Source of the DNA: Proteiniclasticum ruminis DSM 24773
GTDB taxonomy: Bacteria > Bacillota > Clostridia > Clostridiales > Clostridiaceae
Direction of reading: 5' to 3'
Assembly (NCBI RefSeq): GCF_000701905.1
Contig: NZ_JNKC01000009.1
Coordinates: 54,299-118,298, forward strand
Length of the DNA: 64,000 nucleotides
Position 1 is the stretch's first letter; every line of letters begins with the position of its first letter. Below are positions 45,932 through 55,677 of the stretch, piece by piece. The position numbers were made by a program, and so were the translations under genes. The notes beneath the pieces are model-generated. The model did not search any database. It saw only the letters and a program-made list of their open reading frames with translations, and was not told the DNA's origin.

Positions 45932-47683
45932 ATGAACTATTACGAGCATCTTATTATAAAGACCATCTTATCAGATGGGTATAAAAGCCAGAGACAGCTG
46001 GCATCTGAAACAAGACTGTCCTTGGGACTTGTGAATAAAACATTGAATAAACTGATTGCGGAAGGAATCCTTACGAAAGACATGAAAGTCAGGCCATCCG
46101 ATGCAGATGAAGTGAGGTGTTTCACGCCTGAAAGAGCGGTGATTCTTGCTGCAGGGTATGGCCTTCGGATGGTGCCTATTGGCAGTGAAGTGCCTAAAGC
46201 GCTTCTGAAAGTGCGTGGGGAAGTGCTCATTGAGCGTCAGATCCGCCAGCTTCAGGAAAAAGGGATTGAAGAAATCTATGTGGTTGTGGGGTATCTGAAG
46301 GAAATGTTTGAGTACCTCATAGATGAGTTTCATGTGCATCTTTTGTACAATAAAGATTACGATAAGAAGAACAACCTTTTCTCACTGGGGCTTGCGAAGG
46401 ACAAGATCAGAAACGCCTACATCATCCCAGGAGATGTGTACACCATAACCAATCCTTTTAGCCAGAAAGAAACCTATTCCTGGTATATGCTGGGAGAGGA
46501 GGAAGAAGGTTCGGGATTCCGTGTAAGCCGTTCTGGCACTGTGAAGCGGGTTCCATTGGATCAAAAAGGAAATCGGGTCCTTGGCATCAGTTATCTCACA
46601 GAAGAGAAAGGCAAGCTTTTGGCAGACTGCATGGAAGATCTCATGAAAGAGGACGACTGGGCCCATTCTTTCTGGGAGGAAGCGCTGTTTCAGAAGAAAA
46701 TGGGCGGCATCTTCCCAAAGTTTGTCCGAAAAGAGGAAGCCGTAGAGATTACAACTTATATGGATTTGAAGAGCCTGGATGCGGAGTCTGACCATCTGAA
46801 CTCTAAAGTGCTGCAGTATATTGCTGAGGTTTTTCATGCGTCTATAGAAGAAATCCAAGAAATCTCTCTCATGAAGAAAGGGATGACGAACAGGTCCTTC
46901 TTATTTGAACTGCGAGGGGGGCGATATATCATGCGTCTTCCTGGTGAAGGGACTGAGCACCTCATCAATAGAACTGGTGAATATCACACCTATAAAGCAA
47001 TAAAGGGTGAAGGCATCTCCGATCAGGTGGTGGCTATTTGTCCGGAGAAAGGCTATAAGATCACGAAGTACTGGCAGGACACCAGGGAGTGTGATCCACA
47101 GAACCTCCAGGAGGTATCTTCGTGTATGAAGTATCTGAGAGCATTCCATGAGAAGAAGCTTACAGTGCCGCACACCTTTGATCTCTTTAAAAGCATCGAC
47201 TATTATGAAAGTCTCTGGACCAGAGAAACACTGTTTGGGGACTACGGGAAGGTCAAGGAAAAGGTCACGGCTCTGAAGCTTTTCATTGAGAAAGAAAGAG
47301 GGGATTTCGTTCTAACTCATATTGACGCGGTGCCTGATAATTTTCTTTTCACGGAAGAGGGCATCCGCCTCATTGACTGGGAATACGCGGGGATGCAGGA
47401 TCCTCATGTGGATCTGGCTATGTTTGCTATTTATGCATTGTATGACGAACAGGAGTTTGATCATCTCATGGAGGCGTATTTCAAGACAAAGCCCGACAGA
47501 AAGACCAGGATGAAGCTTTATGCGTATGTAGCTGTCTGTGGCCTCTTATGGAGCAACTGGTGTGAATATAAAAGAATGCTTGGTGTTGAGTTTGGGGAGT
47601 ACTCCCTAAGGCAGTACCGCTACGCCAAAGAATACAGCAAAATTGTACTGGACTATATGGAAAAGGATTGGGAAAATGAGTAG
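45932..47683 (+). CDS. Winged-helix/CTP:phosphocholine cytidylyltransferase/choline kinase fusion
   Basis: A 583-residue three-part protein. Residues about 1-65 form a winged helix-turn-helix (QRQLASETRLSLGLVNKTLN). About 70-300 form a LicC-like cytidylyltransferase (AVILAAGYGLRMVPIG, PKALLKVRGE, KNNLFSLGLAKD). About 300-583 form a LicA-like choline kinase (GMTNRSFLFEL, THIDAVPDNFLF with the catalytic aspartate, LIDWEYAGMQDPHVDLA). It could take choline to CDP-choline in one chain, with the wHTH as a regulator. ATG at 45932 is chosen because GGAGG lies 5 bases upstream. Separate licC and licA genes follow, so the activities are duplicated; one copy may act on another amino alcohol. Confidence 0.87.
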   Translation: MNYYEHLIIKTILSDGYKSQRQLASETRLSLGLVNKTLNKLIAEGILTKDMKVRPSDADEVRCFTPERAVILAAGYGLRMVPIGSEVPKALLKVRGEVLIERQIRQLQEKGIEEIYVVVGYLKEMFEYLIDEFHVHLLYNKDYDKKNNLFSLGLAKDKIRNAYIIPGDVYTITNPFSQKETYSWYMLGEEEEGSGFRVSRSGTVKRVPLDQKGNRVLGISYLTEEKGKLLADCMEDLMKEDDWAHSFWEEALFQKKMGGIFPKFVRKEEAVEITTYMDLKSLDAESDHLNSKVLQYIAEVFHASIEEIQEISLMKKGMTNRSFLFELRGGRYIMRLPGEGTEHLINRTGEYHTYKAIKGEGISDQVVAICPEKGYKITKYWQDTRECDPQNLQEVSSCMKYLRAFHEKKLTVPHTFDLFKSIDYYESLWTRETLFGDYGKVKEKVTALKLFIEKERGDFVLTHIDAVPDNFLFTEEGIRLIDWEYAGMQDPHVDLAMFAIYALYDEQEFDHLMEAYFKTKPDRKTRMKLYAYVAVCGLLWSNWCEYKRMLGVEFGEYSLRQYRYAKEYSKIVLDYMEKDWENE

Positions 47684-48551
47684 AAAAGAAAATGCGATTA
47701 TACTGGCGGCGGGATTCTCTTCCCGATTTGCGCCTTTATCTTATGAAAAACCCAAAGCACTCTTGGAGGTGAAAGGAGAGGTGCTCATCGAGCGCCAGAT
47801 TCGGCAGCTCATAGAAGCAGGGATACAGGATATTACCTTGGTGGTGGGGTATAAAAAGGAGATGTTCCAGTACCTTGAAAAGAAATTCCAGGTGCAGATT
47901 GTGGAAAATAGAGAGTATGCAGTAAAAAACAATCTTTCGTCCATGTATGCGGTGAAAGACCGGCTTAGGGATACATATATCTGCTCTGCAGATAATTATT
48001 TCACCTCCAACGTTTTTTGTGAGGAGCCGATGGAAGCCTATTATTCTGCAGAATATGCCAAGGGCAGTACGGAAGAGTGGTGCATGGAAGAAGACGGGGA
48101 TGGATTCATTTCAGGTGTCACCATTGGTGGGAGCGATGCCTGGTATATGATCGGACATGCTTTTTTTACGGAGGATTTTTCCAAGAGATTTATCCCGATC
48201 CTGGAAGAAACCTATGCAATGCCTGGAAGTGAAACGATGCTGTGGGAGCATATGTATCTCAAGCATCTTCAGAAGCTGAAGATGAAGATCAAGAAGTTTC
48301 CTCAGGGCATCATCAAGGAGTTTGACTCCCTTTCTGAGCTGAAAGATTTTGACAAGAGCTATGCGCTGGATTCACGTTCTTCCATCTTAAAAGATATTTC
48401 TCGCAGGCTTCTTTGTGAAGAAGCTGAGATTGACGTGATAAGCCCAGTATCCGTTCAAGGGATGGCTCATGGATTTATCTTTAAAGCAAATGAGAAGAAG
48501 TATGAGTACAGCTATGAGAATCATGAAATAAGGGGTGTGGACAATGAATGA
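47676..48551 (+). CDS. licC: CTP:phosphocholine cytidylyltransferase
   Basis: A 291-residue nucleotidyltransferase that makes CDP-choline from phosphocholine. AIILAAGFSSRFAPLSYEKP and KALLEVKGEVLIERQIRQL are nearly the same as in the upstream fusion, and EYAVKNNLSSMYAV binds the choline side. ATG at 47676 overlaps the fusion stop by 8 bases. A C-terminal extension of about 60 residues (after DFDKSYALDS) resembles the start of a LicA-type region and may be a leftover of a fusion like its neighbour. Confidence 0.87.
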   Translation: MSRKENAIILAAGFSSRFAPLSYEKPKALLEVKGEVLIERQIRQLIEAGIQDITLVVGYKKEMFQYLEKKFQVQIVENREYAVKNNLSSMYAVKDRLRDTYICSADNYFTSNVFCEEPMEAYYSAEYAKGSTEEWCMEEDGDGFISGVTIGGSDAWYMIGHAFFTEDFSKRFIPILEETYAMPGSETMLWEHMYLKHLQKLKMKIKKFPQGIIKEFDSLSELKDFDKSYALDSRSSILKDISRRLLCEEAEIDVISPVSVQGMAHGFIFKANEKKYEYSYENHEIRGVDNE

Positions 48552-49440
48552 CGATATGAAGAAAAAAGTTCAGGAACTGATGAAGGAAAAGCTAAATATT
48601 GATTTGGATGGTTCTTCGGTTGTGAGGCTTGGAGGTCTCACAAACTTCAATTACAAGGTGGACACCCCGGTAGGATCCTATGTGGTGAGGCTTCCAGGAG
48701 TTGGTACGGAAGAACTCATCAGCCGCTATGAAGAATCCTTGTCCACAAGACTTGCCAATGACATTGGCATTGATGCGGAAAACCAGTGGTTTGATGAGAA
48801 GACTGGCATGAAGATCACAAGATACATTGAGGATGCAGTGACCATGAACCCAGAGCTCATAAAAACACCTCAGTATATGAGAGAGACTGCGGAGCTTTTC
48901 CATAAGCTGCATCATTCTGGAAAAACCATTCCTGTGATTTTTGATGTCTTTGAGAAAATTGTGGAGTATGAGAATCTTCTAAAGGCGGAAGAAGAAAACT
49001 ATTTTTGGGATGATTATGCAAAGATCAAAGAAGAGGTCTATGGCTTGGAACATCTTTATAAGTCTTATGGGGTGTATCCAGTCATGTGCCATAATGATCC
49101 ATTGTGTGAAAATTTTGTGCGGGGCAGGGATCGGATGTACCTTGTGGACTGGGAGTACGCTGGCATGAATGATCCGATGTGGGATATCGCAGATGTGTTT
49201 ATTGAAGGTAACTTCTCTGAAGAAGAGGAGAAATTATTCCAATCCTTCTATTTTCAAGGGGCTATGACGGAGGAGGAAGGCAAGAGAATTCTCATGAACA
49301 AAATCTTTCTGGACTTCCTATGGAGTCTATGGGGCAAGCAGAGAACAGCCTGTGGAGAGGACCTTCATGCCTATGCCGATGAACGTTATGAAAGAGCAAA
49401 AAAAAATCTGGCTAAACTGACAGCACTCATAGCTGTGTAG
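48544..49440 (+). CDS. licA: Choline kinase
   Basis: A 298-residue choline/ethanolamine kinase-like phosphotransferase that phosphorylates choline with ATP. LGGLTNFNYKVDTPVGSYVV is the ATP-side loop, MCHNDPLCENFV the Brenner-type catalytic site, and LVDWEYAGMNDPMWDIAD the metal motif. ATG at 48544 overlaps the licC stop by 8 bases, indicating coupled translation. Confidence 0.9.
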   Translation: MNDDMKKKVQELMKEKLNIDLDGSSVVRLGGLTNFNYKVDTPVGSYVVRLPGVGTEELISRYEESLSTRLANDIGIDAENQWFDEKTGMKITRYIEDAVTMNPELIKTPQYMRETAELFHKLHHSGKTIPVIFDVFEKIVEYENLLKAEEENYFWDDYAKIKEEVYGLEHLYKSYGVYPVMCHNDPLCENFVRGRDRMYLVDWEYAGMNDPMWDIADVFIEGNFSEEEEKLFQSFYFQGAMTEEEGKRILMNKIFLDFLWSLWGKQRTACGEDLHAYADERYERAKKNLAKLTALIAV

Positions 49441-49454
49441 GAAAGGTGTAAAGT

Positions 49455-50417
49455 ATGTTTGAAGGTTTGTCTGCAGGTCTCTTATGGGGGCTTGATACGG
49501 TTATTTTAGGAATTGCATTGTCTCGTGCGCCTTTTCTCACAACAGAACAGGCGATATTTCTCTCTCCTTTTGTCAGCACCTTTGTTCATGATTTCTTTTC
49601 CAGTGTGTGGATGCTCATTCTCATGGGAGTGAAAAAAGAGTACCGTAATGTTCTTCGGGTACTTAGATCCAGAAGTGGTAAATTTATTGTTCTTGCGGCA
49701 CTTATGGGAGGACCCTTAGGGATGACGGGGTATGTACTGTCCATCAAGTATATTGGTGCAGCCTATACGGCCATCATTTCGTCTCTCTTTCCTGCGGTGG
49801 GTGCTCTCTTTTCGTATCTGTTTCTAAAAGAGAAGATGAAGCCCTACCAGCTGGTGGGCCTTTTTGTCAGCATTGGCGGAGTCATTGCTCTGGGGTACAC
49901 ACCTGGAGGCAGTGAGATTGAAAATGCGCTTCTTGGATTCTTCTTTGCGTTTCTCTGTGTCATTGGCTGGGCGGTGGAGGCTGTGATCATCGCCTATGGA
50001 CTGAAGGATCCTGATATCTCCGATGAACACGCTCTGCAGATCAGGCAGCTTACGTCTACTCTGTTTTATGCCTTCATCATTCTACCGGTGCTTGGAGGAT
50101 GGGGATTGAGTATGGAGGTCTTTAGAGGAAGTACGGTCTTCCTGATTCTTCTTTCCGCTTTCTTTGGTACTGCTTCCTATCTGTTCTACTATAAGGCCAT
50201 CCATAAGATTGGTGCTTCCAAAGCCATGGCGCTGAATATTACTTACTGTGCCTGGGCCATTGTCTTCGGGTTTTTCATCCTTCAAGAGACAGTGGGGTGG
50301 CTGGATATTGTCTTCGCGGCCGTGATTGTTTTTGGTTCTATTCTTGCGGCATCTGATTTAAGAGACCTTGTTTCTGGCAGCCGAAAAGAGCTGAAAGAAG
50401 AGAAAAAGAAGGCTTAG
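49455..50417 (+). CDS. licB: LicB-like choline transporter
   Basis: A 320-residue DMT/EamA-type membrane protein with about ten hydrophobic segments (ending near AAVIVFGSILAASD). It matches LicB, the choline permease of lic loci, in its GLLWGLDTVILGIALSRAP start and in position directly after licA. It would import choline to feed the kinase. Followed by a strong terminator, closing the lic group. Confidence 0.88.
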   Translation: MFEGLSAGLLWGLDTVILGIALSRAPFLTTEQAIFLSPFVSTFVHDFFSSVWMLILMGVKKEYRNVLRVLRSRSGKFIVLAALMGGPLGMTGYVLSIKYIGAAYTAIISSLFPAVGALFSYLFLKEKMKPYQLVGLFVSIGGVIALGYTPGGSEIENALLGFFFAFLCVIGWAVEAVIIAYGLKDPDISDEHALQIRQLTSTLFYAFIILPVLGGWGLSMEVFRGSTVFLILLSAFFGTASYLFYYKAIHKIGASKAMALNITYCAWAIVFGFFILQETVGWLDIVFAAVIVFGSILAASDLRDLVSGSRKELKEEKKKA

Positions 50418-50873
50418 TTGTATGGAGCTGTTTGGGATCTTTTCTCAAATGAACATATAATGAAAATGCATGAATAAATTATCATCATCATAATAGAAAT
50501 AATATAAAGCCGATCCCCTGAGACATCTGACAAGACAGATGCCATGGGGATTGGCTTTTTTAGTTTAACACGCTGATTATCGAAAAAAGAGAGAGTAAGA
50601 GGGCTTGGATAATGAGGAGATGCTTTGATCGTAGAAACTAAGGCTGTTGGAACACTTTTGTTATCTGTAATTTGACATAGATCAGGATCGTTTAGCGAGA
50701 TTTGACGAAGGGGAATGGATTAAGTTTTTCAGGTGATTCAGGTTTGGGTTATGCAGTTATGTATAATTATGAAGCAAATTGACAATAGTGTCTTGGATTG
50801 ATACAATTATCCTATTTGTGGAAAGTTCTTTAGGTGTTATTTCTGAAAGAGGCTCTACTATGGGGGGATACAG
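50418..50873. other. Intergenic region after the lic genes
   Basis: About 455 bases. A terminator lies at 50508-50561. The rest is AT-rich with no gene seen; it must hold the promoter of the downstream pair, but no clear -35/-10 pair stands out. Confidence 0.6.
50508..50561 (+). terminator. Rho-independent terminator of the lic operon
   Basis: AGCCGATCCCC pairs with GGGGATTGGCT, CATCTG with CAGATG inside it, and TTTTTT follows. Confidence 0.88.
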
Positions 50874-51236
50874 ATGGATTTTTTGTTTTTGATACTACCG
50901 GGTATTTTATCTTTTATCATCATACATGAGGATGTATCCATTCAAAAGAAACCCGCTTTTCATGAGATGCTGAAGCTGCTCAAGAATCTGATACTTCTCA
51001 TTTATTTCAACGTTATTGTTTCTGTTTCGATTTACAAAATAGCATTCAGTTTGCCAGCGCCTTTTATTGAAGGTCGACTTCATCCTTCGATAGTTTCTGT
51101 AAAAGGCCTTCTTATTTTCAGTATTGTTTCGATTCTTATTGGAAAAGGTTGGCAGATGCTGAAGAAAAAAGTTCAGATTGTTATTACCGTAGAAAAAAAT
51201 CAGGTAAAGGAGAGCAGTATTGAAAAAAATAGTTAA
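50874..51236 (+). CDS. Small membrane protein upstream of the LTA-synthase-like gene
   Basis: A 120-residue protein with three hydrophobic segments (about 2-20, 37-58, 80-97) and a basic C-terminal tail ending in KKKVQIVITVEKNQVKESS. No family is recognised. GGGGGG lies before the ATG, and its last 17 bases overlap the next gene, so the two are probably translated together and may work together at the membrane. Confidence 0.7.
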   Translation: MDFLFLILPGILSFIIIHEDVSIQKKPAFHEMLKLLKNLILLIYFNVIVSVSIYKIAFSLPAPFIEGRLHPSIVSVKGLLIFSIVSILIGKGWQMLKKKVQIVITVEKNQVKESSIEKNS

Positions 51237-52794
51237 GACCATAGTGCATAAACGGTACTCCATCCTGGTGCTCATTTCTTTATTTCTGTCCTATGGACTC
51301 TACCGGCTGGTAGAGTGGACCAGTCGGAATTTTGCGGACTTGACCATGGACCAGGTGATTTTTCATATTTTAGTGCCACTGGAAGGTGCAGACACGAGCT
51401 TCATGACTTCAGTGTTCAAAGAGGTGCTGACACCGGCATTTCTGGTTGTGCTAGTGGCTGGTGTCTTGCTGTTCATCCACAGTGAGATTTCTGTGACAAC
51501 TTACGTGAATCTGCATTTCAAAGAAAGTGGCAAACACTATAAGATTCCGCTATGGTCTAAAAAGATTTATACAAGGCTTCTGGTGCTTTCTTGTATATTT
51601 CTTCTGATTTTCACCTTTGACTCAGCAAATAAGAGCTTTGCGCTGCAGAGCTATATATCAGACCAGTTGAACAGTTCTAGTTTTATTGAAGACCACTATG
51701 TGGATCCGGTGGGGAAACTCACGTTTCCGGAGGAGAAGAGAAATCTCATCTACATTTTCCTGGAGTCTATGGAATTTACTTATACTTCAGAAGAGAATCA
51801 AGGTGCATTCAAAGATGACTATATTCCAGAGCTTCTGGAGATTGCCAAAGAAAATTACAGTTTCTCCAACACCAGCGGATATGGTGGGTATAAGGACGCC
51901 TTCGGGACCAGCTGGACCATGGCAGCCATGTTCTCCCATTCCACAGGACTTCCTTTAAAACTACCAATTCAGGGAAATACCATGTCGGAGTATGGTGTAT
52001 TCTTACCAGGAGCGATATCTATAGGGGATATTCTGAAGGAGCATGGATATAGCAACAACCTACTCATCGGTTCCGATGCGACCTTTGGTGGGCGAAGAAA
52101 TTTCTATCTGCAGCATGGAGACTATGATATTGTGGACTACAAGAGAGCCCTGGAAGAGGGGATGATTCCGGATGGGTATAGTGTATGGTGGGGCTATGAG
52201 GATGAAAAGCTCTTTGGTTTTGCCAAAGAGAAGCTTCTTGAACTGAGTGAAAAAGAAGAGCCCTTTAACCTGACAATGCTTACGGCGGATACCCATCATG
52301 AAGATGGATATATGGGTGAGACAACAGAGGATAAGTTCGAAGAGCAGTATGCCAATGTCATTGCAAACTCCTCCAAACAGGTTGATGATTTTTTATCCTG
52401 GATAAAGCAGCAAGATTTTTATGAGAATACCACAGTGGTGATTGTGGGGGATCATGGCACCATGGATGTGGATTTCCTGGATGATATTGATTCATACTAT
52501 GAAAGAACCATGTATAATGTGTTTGTGAATCCGGCTAAGACAGCGGATACGGAAATTTTAAAGAATCGTGAGTTCACTGCCTTTGATTTGTTTCCGTCTA
52601 CGTTATCCAGTTTGGGGGTAGAGATTGAGGGTAATAAGTTGGGACTTGGTGTAGATCTATTCTCGGGGGAAAAAACTCTTTTGGAGGAATACGGGATTCA
52701 GATGAACACGGAACTTTCTCGAAAGTCTTTATACTATACTTCCCGGTTTATTGGTGGAATAGGTGCTGATCCCTATCAGGTTCCTGACAACTAA
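51220..52794 (+). CDS. LTA-synthase/phosphoglycerol transferase-like sulfatase-fold enzyme
   Basis: A 524-residue membrane enzyme of the LtaS/MdoB branch of the sulfatase superfamily. Three N-terminal membrane segments are seen (about residues 12-28, 70-90 and 110-127), fewer than the five of typical LtaS. The extracellular domain has IYIFLESMEFTY with a metal glutamate, the nucleophile threonine in AFGTSWTMAAMFS, TADTHHEDGY and VIVGDHGTMD. It probably transfers phosphoglycerol (or a similar headgroup) to a surface polymer. The start is TTG behind AAGGAG. It lies close to the lic genes, so teichoic acid modification is a reasonable context. Confidence 0.85.
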   Translation: MKKIVKTIVHKRYSILVLISLFLSYGLYRLVEWTSRNFADLTMDQVIFHILVPLEGADTSFMTSVFKEVLTPAFLVVLVAGVLLFIHSEISVTTYVNLHFKESGKHYKIPLWSKKIYTRLLVLSCIFLLIFTFDSANKSFALQSYISDQLNSSSFIEDHYVDPVGKLTFPEEKRNLIYIFLESMEFTYTSEENQGAFKDDYIPELLEIAKENYSFSNTSGYGGYKDAFGTSWTMAAMFSHSTGLPLKLPIQGNTMSEYGVFLPGAISIGDILKEHGYSNNLLIGSDATFGGRRNFYLQHGDYDIVDYKRALEEGMIPDGYSVWWGYEDEKLFGFAKEKLLELSEKEEPFNLTMLTADTHHEDGYMGETTEDKFEEQYANVIANSSKQVDDFLSWIKQQDFYENTTVVIVGDHGTMDVDFLDDIDSYYERTMYNVFVNPAKTADTEILKNREFTAFDLFPSTLSSLGVEIEGNKLGLGVDLFSGEKTLLEEYGIQMNTELSRKSLYYTSRFIGGIGADPYQVPDN

Positions 52795-53419
52795 CAAACA
52801 GAAACCAACTGGAATCAAGCGGAGTATTGTTTGCGGAGCCATAGTTTAAATAATGAGCTAGATAGCACATATAACACTATATTTAGTAGGATAATGAAAC
52901 ATGAAGGCGACTTACCGGATGGGGAAGTCGCTTTTGTTTAGTATTTATCGTAATACCTGGATAAAACAACCTGAACAATCTCTTTAGAGAAAGAAGAGCT
53001 GTAAGAAAAACCTTACCGATGCCGGAGTAGTCAGAAATAAACACCATAGCCGTGTTAGAAGTAGAACAAAAGAACACTATTTATGGTAATAAAGCCAGTT
53101 GAGCCGTCCGGTAGATATTGTGATTCATAGCATTAGCGCTGCTTTTAACTTAGATACGTAGAAATGTTTATCATTGGAGTGATATGATGGCTCAGATAAA
53201 AGTTCCGCAGAAACTTAAGGCATAGTACCGGGGTGCAGAAAAAAGTGGGAAATCTTGAAAAATGAAAGATAAAATGAAAGAGAGCAAATAATAAATATCA
53301 AAAAAGGTTAATGAAAAAGGGTAAATGAGAAAGGTCAAATGAGAAGTCGAATGAAAAAGATAAAATAGAAAAAGAAAGAAAAAGAGCTGCTTTCAGAGAA
53401 CTGGCGGTAGACACGCCAG
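52795..53419. other. Intergenic region with purine-rich tract
   Basis: About 625 bases. A terminator lies at 52907-52938. No gene is seen. From about 53255 to 53395 the plus strand is almost entirely A and G, made of irregular repeats such as GAAAAAG and AATGA with many stop codons. The tract leads directly into the decayed adhesin gene, whose promoter and start are not recognisable. Confidence 0.65.
52907..52938 (+). terminator. Terminator after the LTA-synthase-like gene
   Basis: GCGACTT (52907-52913) and AAGTCGC (52925-52931), followed by TTTTGTT. Confidence 0.75.
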
Positions 53420-53424
53420 CACAA

Positions 53425-55677
53425 AAGAGGAAATTGTTTATCTGACTTATGAAGTCCTGGAAACGGGAGAAACGAACTTATCTGCAGCAGGAGAAGAGCC
53501 CATACTTCTTGAAAGAATTCCAGCACCTTGCCTGGAAAGGATCTGGAAGCTTACTACGCGGGAGATCACTGGAGCCGAGAGGTTTCAGATTACAGCGCGG
53601 TGAAGGCGGTGAAGATTGTCCTGACAGAAGGTGTTCTTAAGACAGGTCAAAAAGTGAGCTTCTATGTGCCCTATGAAGTGCCTCTGGATGATGGGCTTAA
53701 AACCGGTATGATGGCCACAAACTCCTTTATGGGTACGGTGAACACAAAGAATTTCTTTTAAACCAACGCCGTGTCCACGGCGCTGTACCGCTATGAGGTG
53801 GAATGGCTACATATTCAAAGAGGAAGACGGCGATAGAGTTTTTCAGGATGAGGAAGGTGTGTTTTCCGGCTATGAGGTGGAGCTCACCGATGAAAAGGGG
53901 AATCCTGTTTTAGATCTTCATGGAACACCGATAAAGGCTCTCACCGATGAGAAGGGGTATTATCATCTGGATGTCTTAAGAGAAGGCACCTACAAGATTC
54001 GGGTGAAGACGCCAGAAGGCTATGAAATCACTACCCTTAAAGAGGAGGAGAATCTAAGGTCTCATCTGGAGCCGGAAGGCACTACCAAAGCCTTCACCTT
54101 AAACCGGGAAAACCTCAAGGTGCCTAAAAATGCGGGATTCTTAGGAGTTCTTTCTGACATGGCCTTTACCAAGACCTTGAAAGAAGGGGAGCTGGTGCTG
54201 GGAAATACCCTTTTATACAGCTTTTCTATAAAAAACACTAGGACAGTTTCTCTTCATAATATAAAAATCACCGATACCTTGGATGGAATCAGTGATCTAA
54301 AAAACTATAAAGCAGATGGGGAGCCTGTGGATGCTCTGGAAGGCCTTGTGCTTTCTCCAGGAAGTACCCTCACTGCGGAGGCTTCTTATGAGGTGACCCA
54401 AAAGGATGTGGACCGGGGCTTTATTCTGAACCATGCTGAGGCTGCAGCCTTTGACAAGGAGGGGGAGGAGCTGAAAAAAGAGGCAAAGGTCCGGGTGGAA
54501 GGAGAGCTTCTACCGGAAATTACTTTGACCAAAACCTCTGAGGAGTCTTCTTACAAGGAGACAGAAGAGGTGATTCACTTCACTCTCATTGCAGAGAATA
54601 CGGGCAATGTGACCTTGTATGGGGTGGAGATTGAAGATCTTCTCCCGGATCTTTATGATGTGTCCTTTGTCATAAGAAATAAGGAAGGGGAGACCATAGC
54701 GTCTCCTGCCATCAAAAGGATCAGGAACCTCTAGTCTCTCCTTCCAAAAGACCGTGGACAAGAAAGAGCTACGGGCAGGGGATCTACTCACCTATACCTT
54801 TACTTTACAGAACACTGGAGATCAAACCCTTCAGGATCTTAAGATCACAGATGCTCTTCCAAAGGTTTCGGAGCTTTTTGGAATGGAAGTTAATGGACAA
54901 GCGGTGGAAAAACTAAGAAGTCTTTCCCTTCTTCCGGGAGAGGTGCTCACAGCAAAGGCAACCTACAGGGTGACACAGGAAGATGTGGATGCCGGAATTC
55001 TAGTGAATGAAGCGGTAGCTACAGCGCTAAACCCCCAAGGGGAAAAGCTGGAAGCAAAGGATACTGCGGTGTTAACGGGTAATGAGGTGCCATACCTCTC
55101 TATATCAAAGACATCGGACAAAACAAAGTTCAGCCATCTTGGGGAAGAGATCCGCTTCACGGTAGAGGCGAAGAACCAAGGAGCCGTCACATTAAATAAG
55201 GTGCTGCTGACAGATCTCTTGCCACATCTTTATGATGTGAAGTTGTCCCTTCTGACGAAAGGCGGGGAAGTACTTACAAAGGATATAAAAAATGGAGAAG
55301 TAACCCTTCTGTCTTGAGAGTCTCTTCGTCTTACGGCGGTCTACCGTGTGACGGAGGCGGATCTTCAGGCGCAGGAGCTTGAAAACAACGCAGAAGTCTC
55401 TGGAGAAGATCCAAAAGGAGTAAAGCTTTTTGCCTCTGCCAAGGTGACTCTGAAAAAGGAAAAGACAGAAACAGTGAAGCCGGAGGAACCTGAATCGCCT
55501 AAAGAACCGGAGATTTCTTCGGAAGAGGATGTTACTGCTCTGCCATCCACTGGTTCCGCCAAAGAGTACTGGCCTCTTCTGGGACTCCTTCTATTTCTTG
55601 GCGGTGGAGGATATTTTGGAACTCTACTTCTAAAGTCTGAGAAAAGGAAAAGGGAAAGAAGAGGAGCCAGGCTATGA
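53425..55677 (+). pseudogene. Decayed LPXTG-anchored surface adhesin
   Basis: Pieces of one large wall-anchored protein read in changing frames. About 53425-53525 encodes EEIVYLTYEVLETGETNLSA. From 53528 comes YYAGDHWSREVSDYSAVKAV, ended by TAA at 53759-53761. From about 53795 comes an SdrD B-like domain (GYIFKEEDGDRVFQDEEG) and two DUF11-like repeats, ending at TAG 54732-54734. From about 54750 two more DUF11-like repeats lead to an in-frame TGA at 55315-55317. The last part has a proline/glutamate-rich wall spacer, the anchor LPSTG, a hydrophobic stretch and a basic tail (KSEKRKRERRGARL). At least three frameshifts or stops and no start codon indicate a dead gene. The sortase at 6855 would have been the likely anchor enzyme. 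Confidence 0.85.

Noticed and set aside
55315..55317. In-frame TGA in the adhesin remnant as possible recoding
   Set aside because: TGA ends many genes here, there is no selenocysteine hairpin, and the same gene carries other frameshifts and stops.
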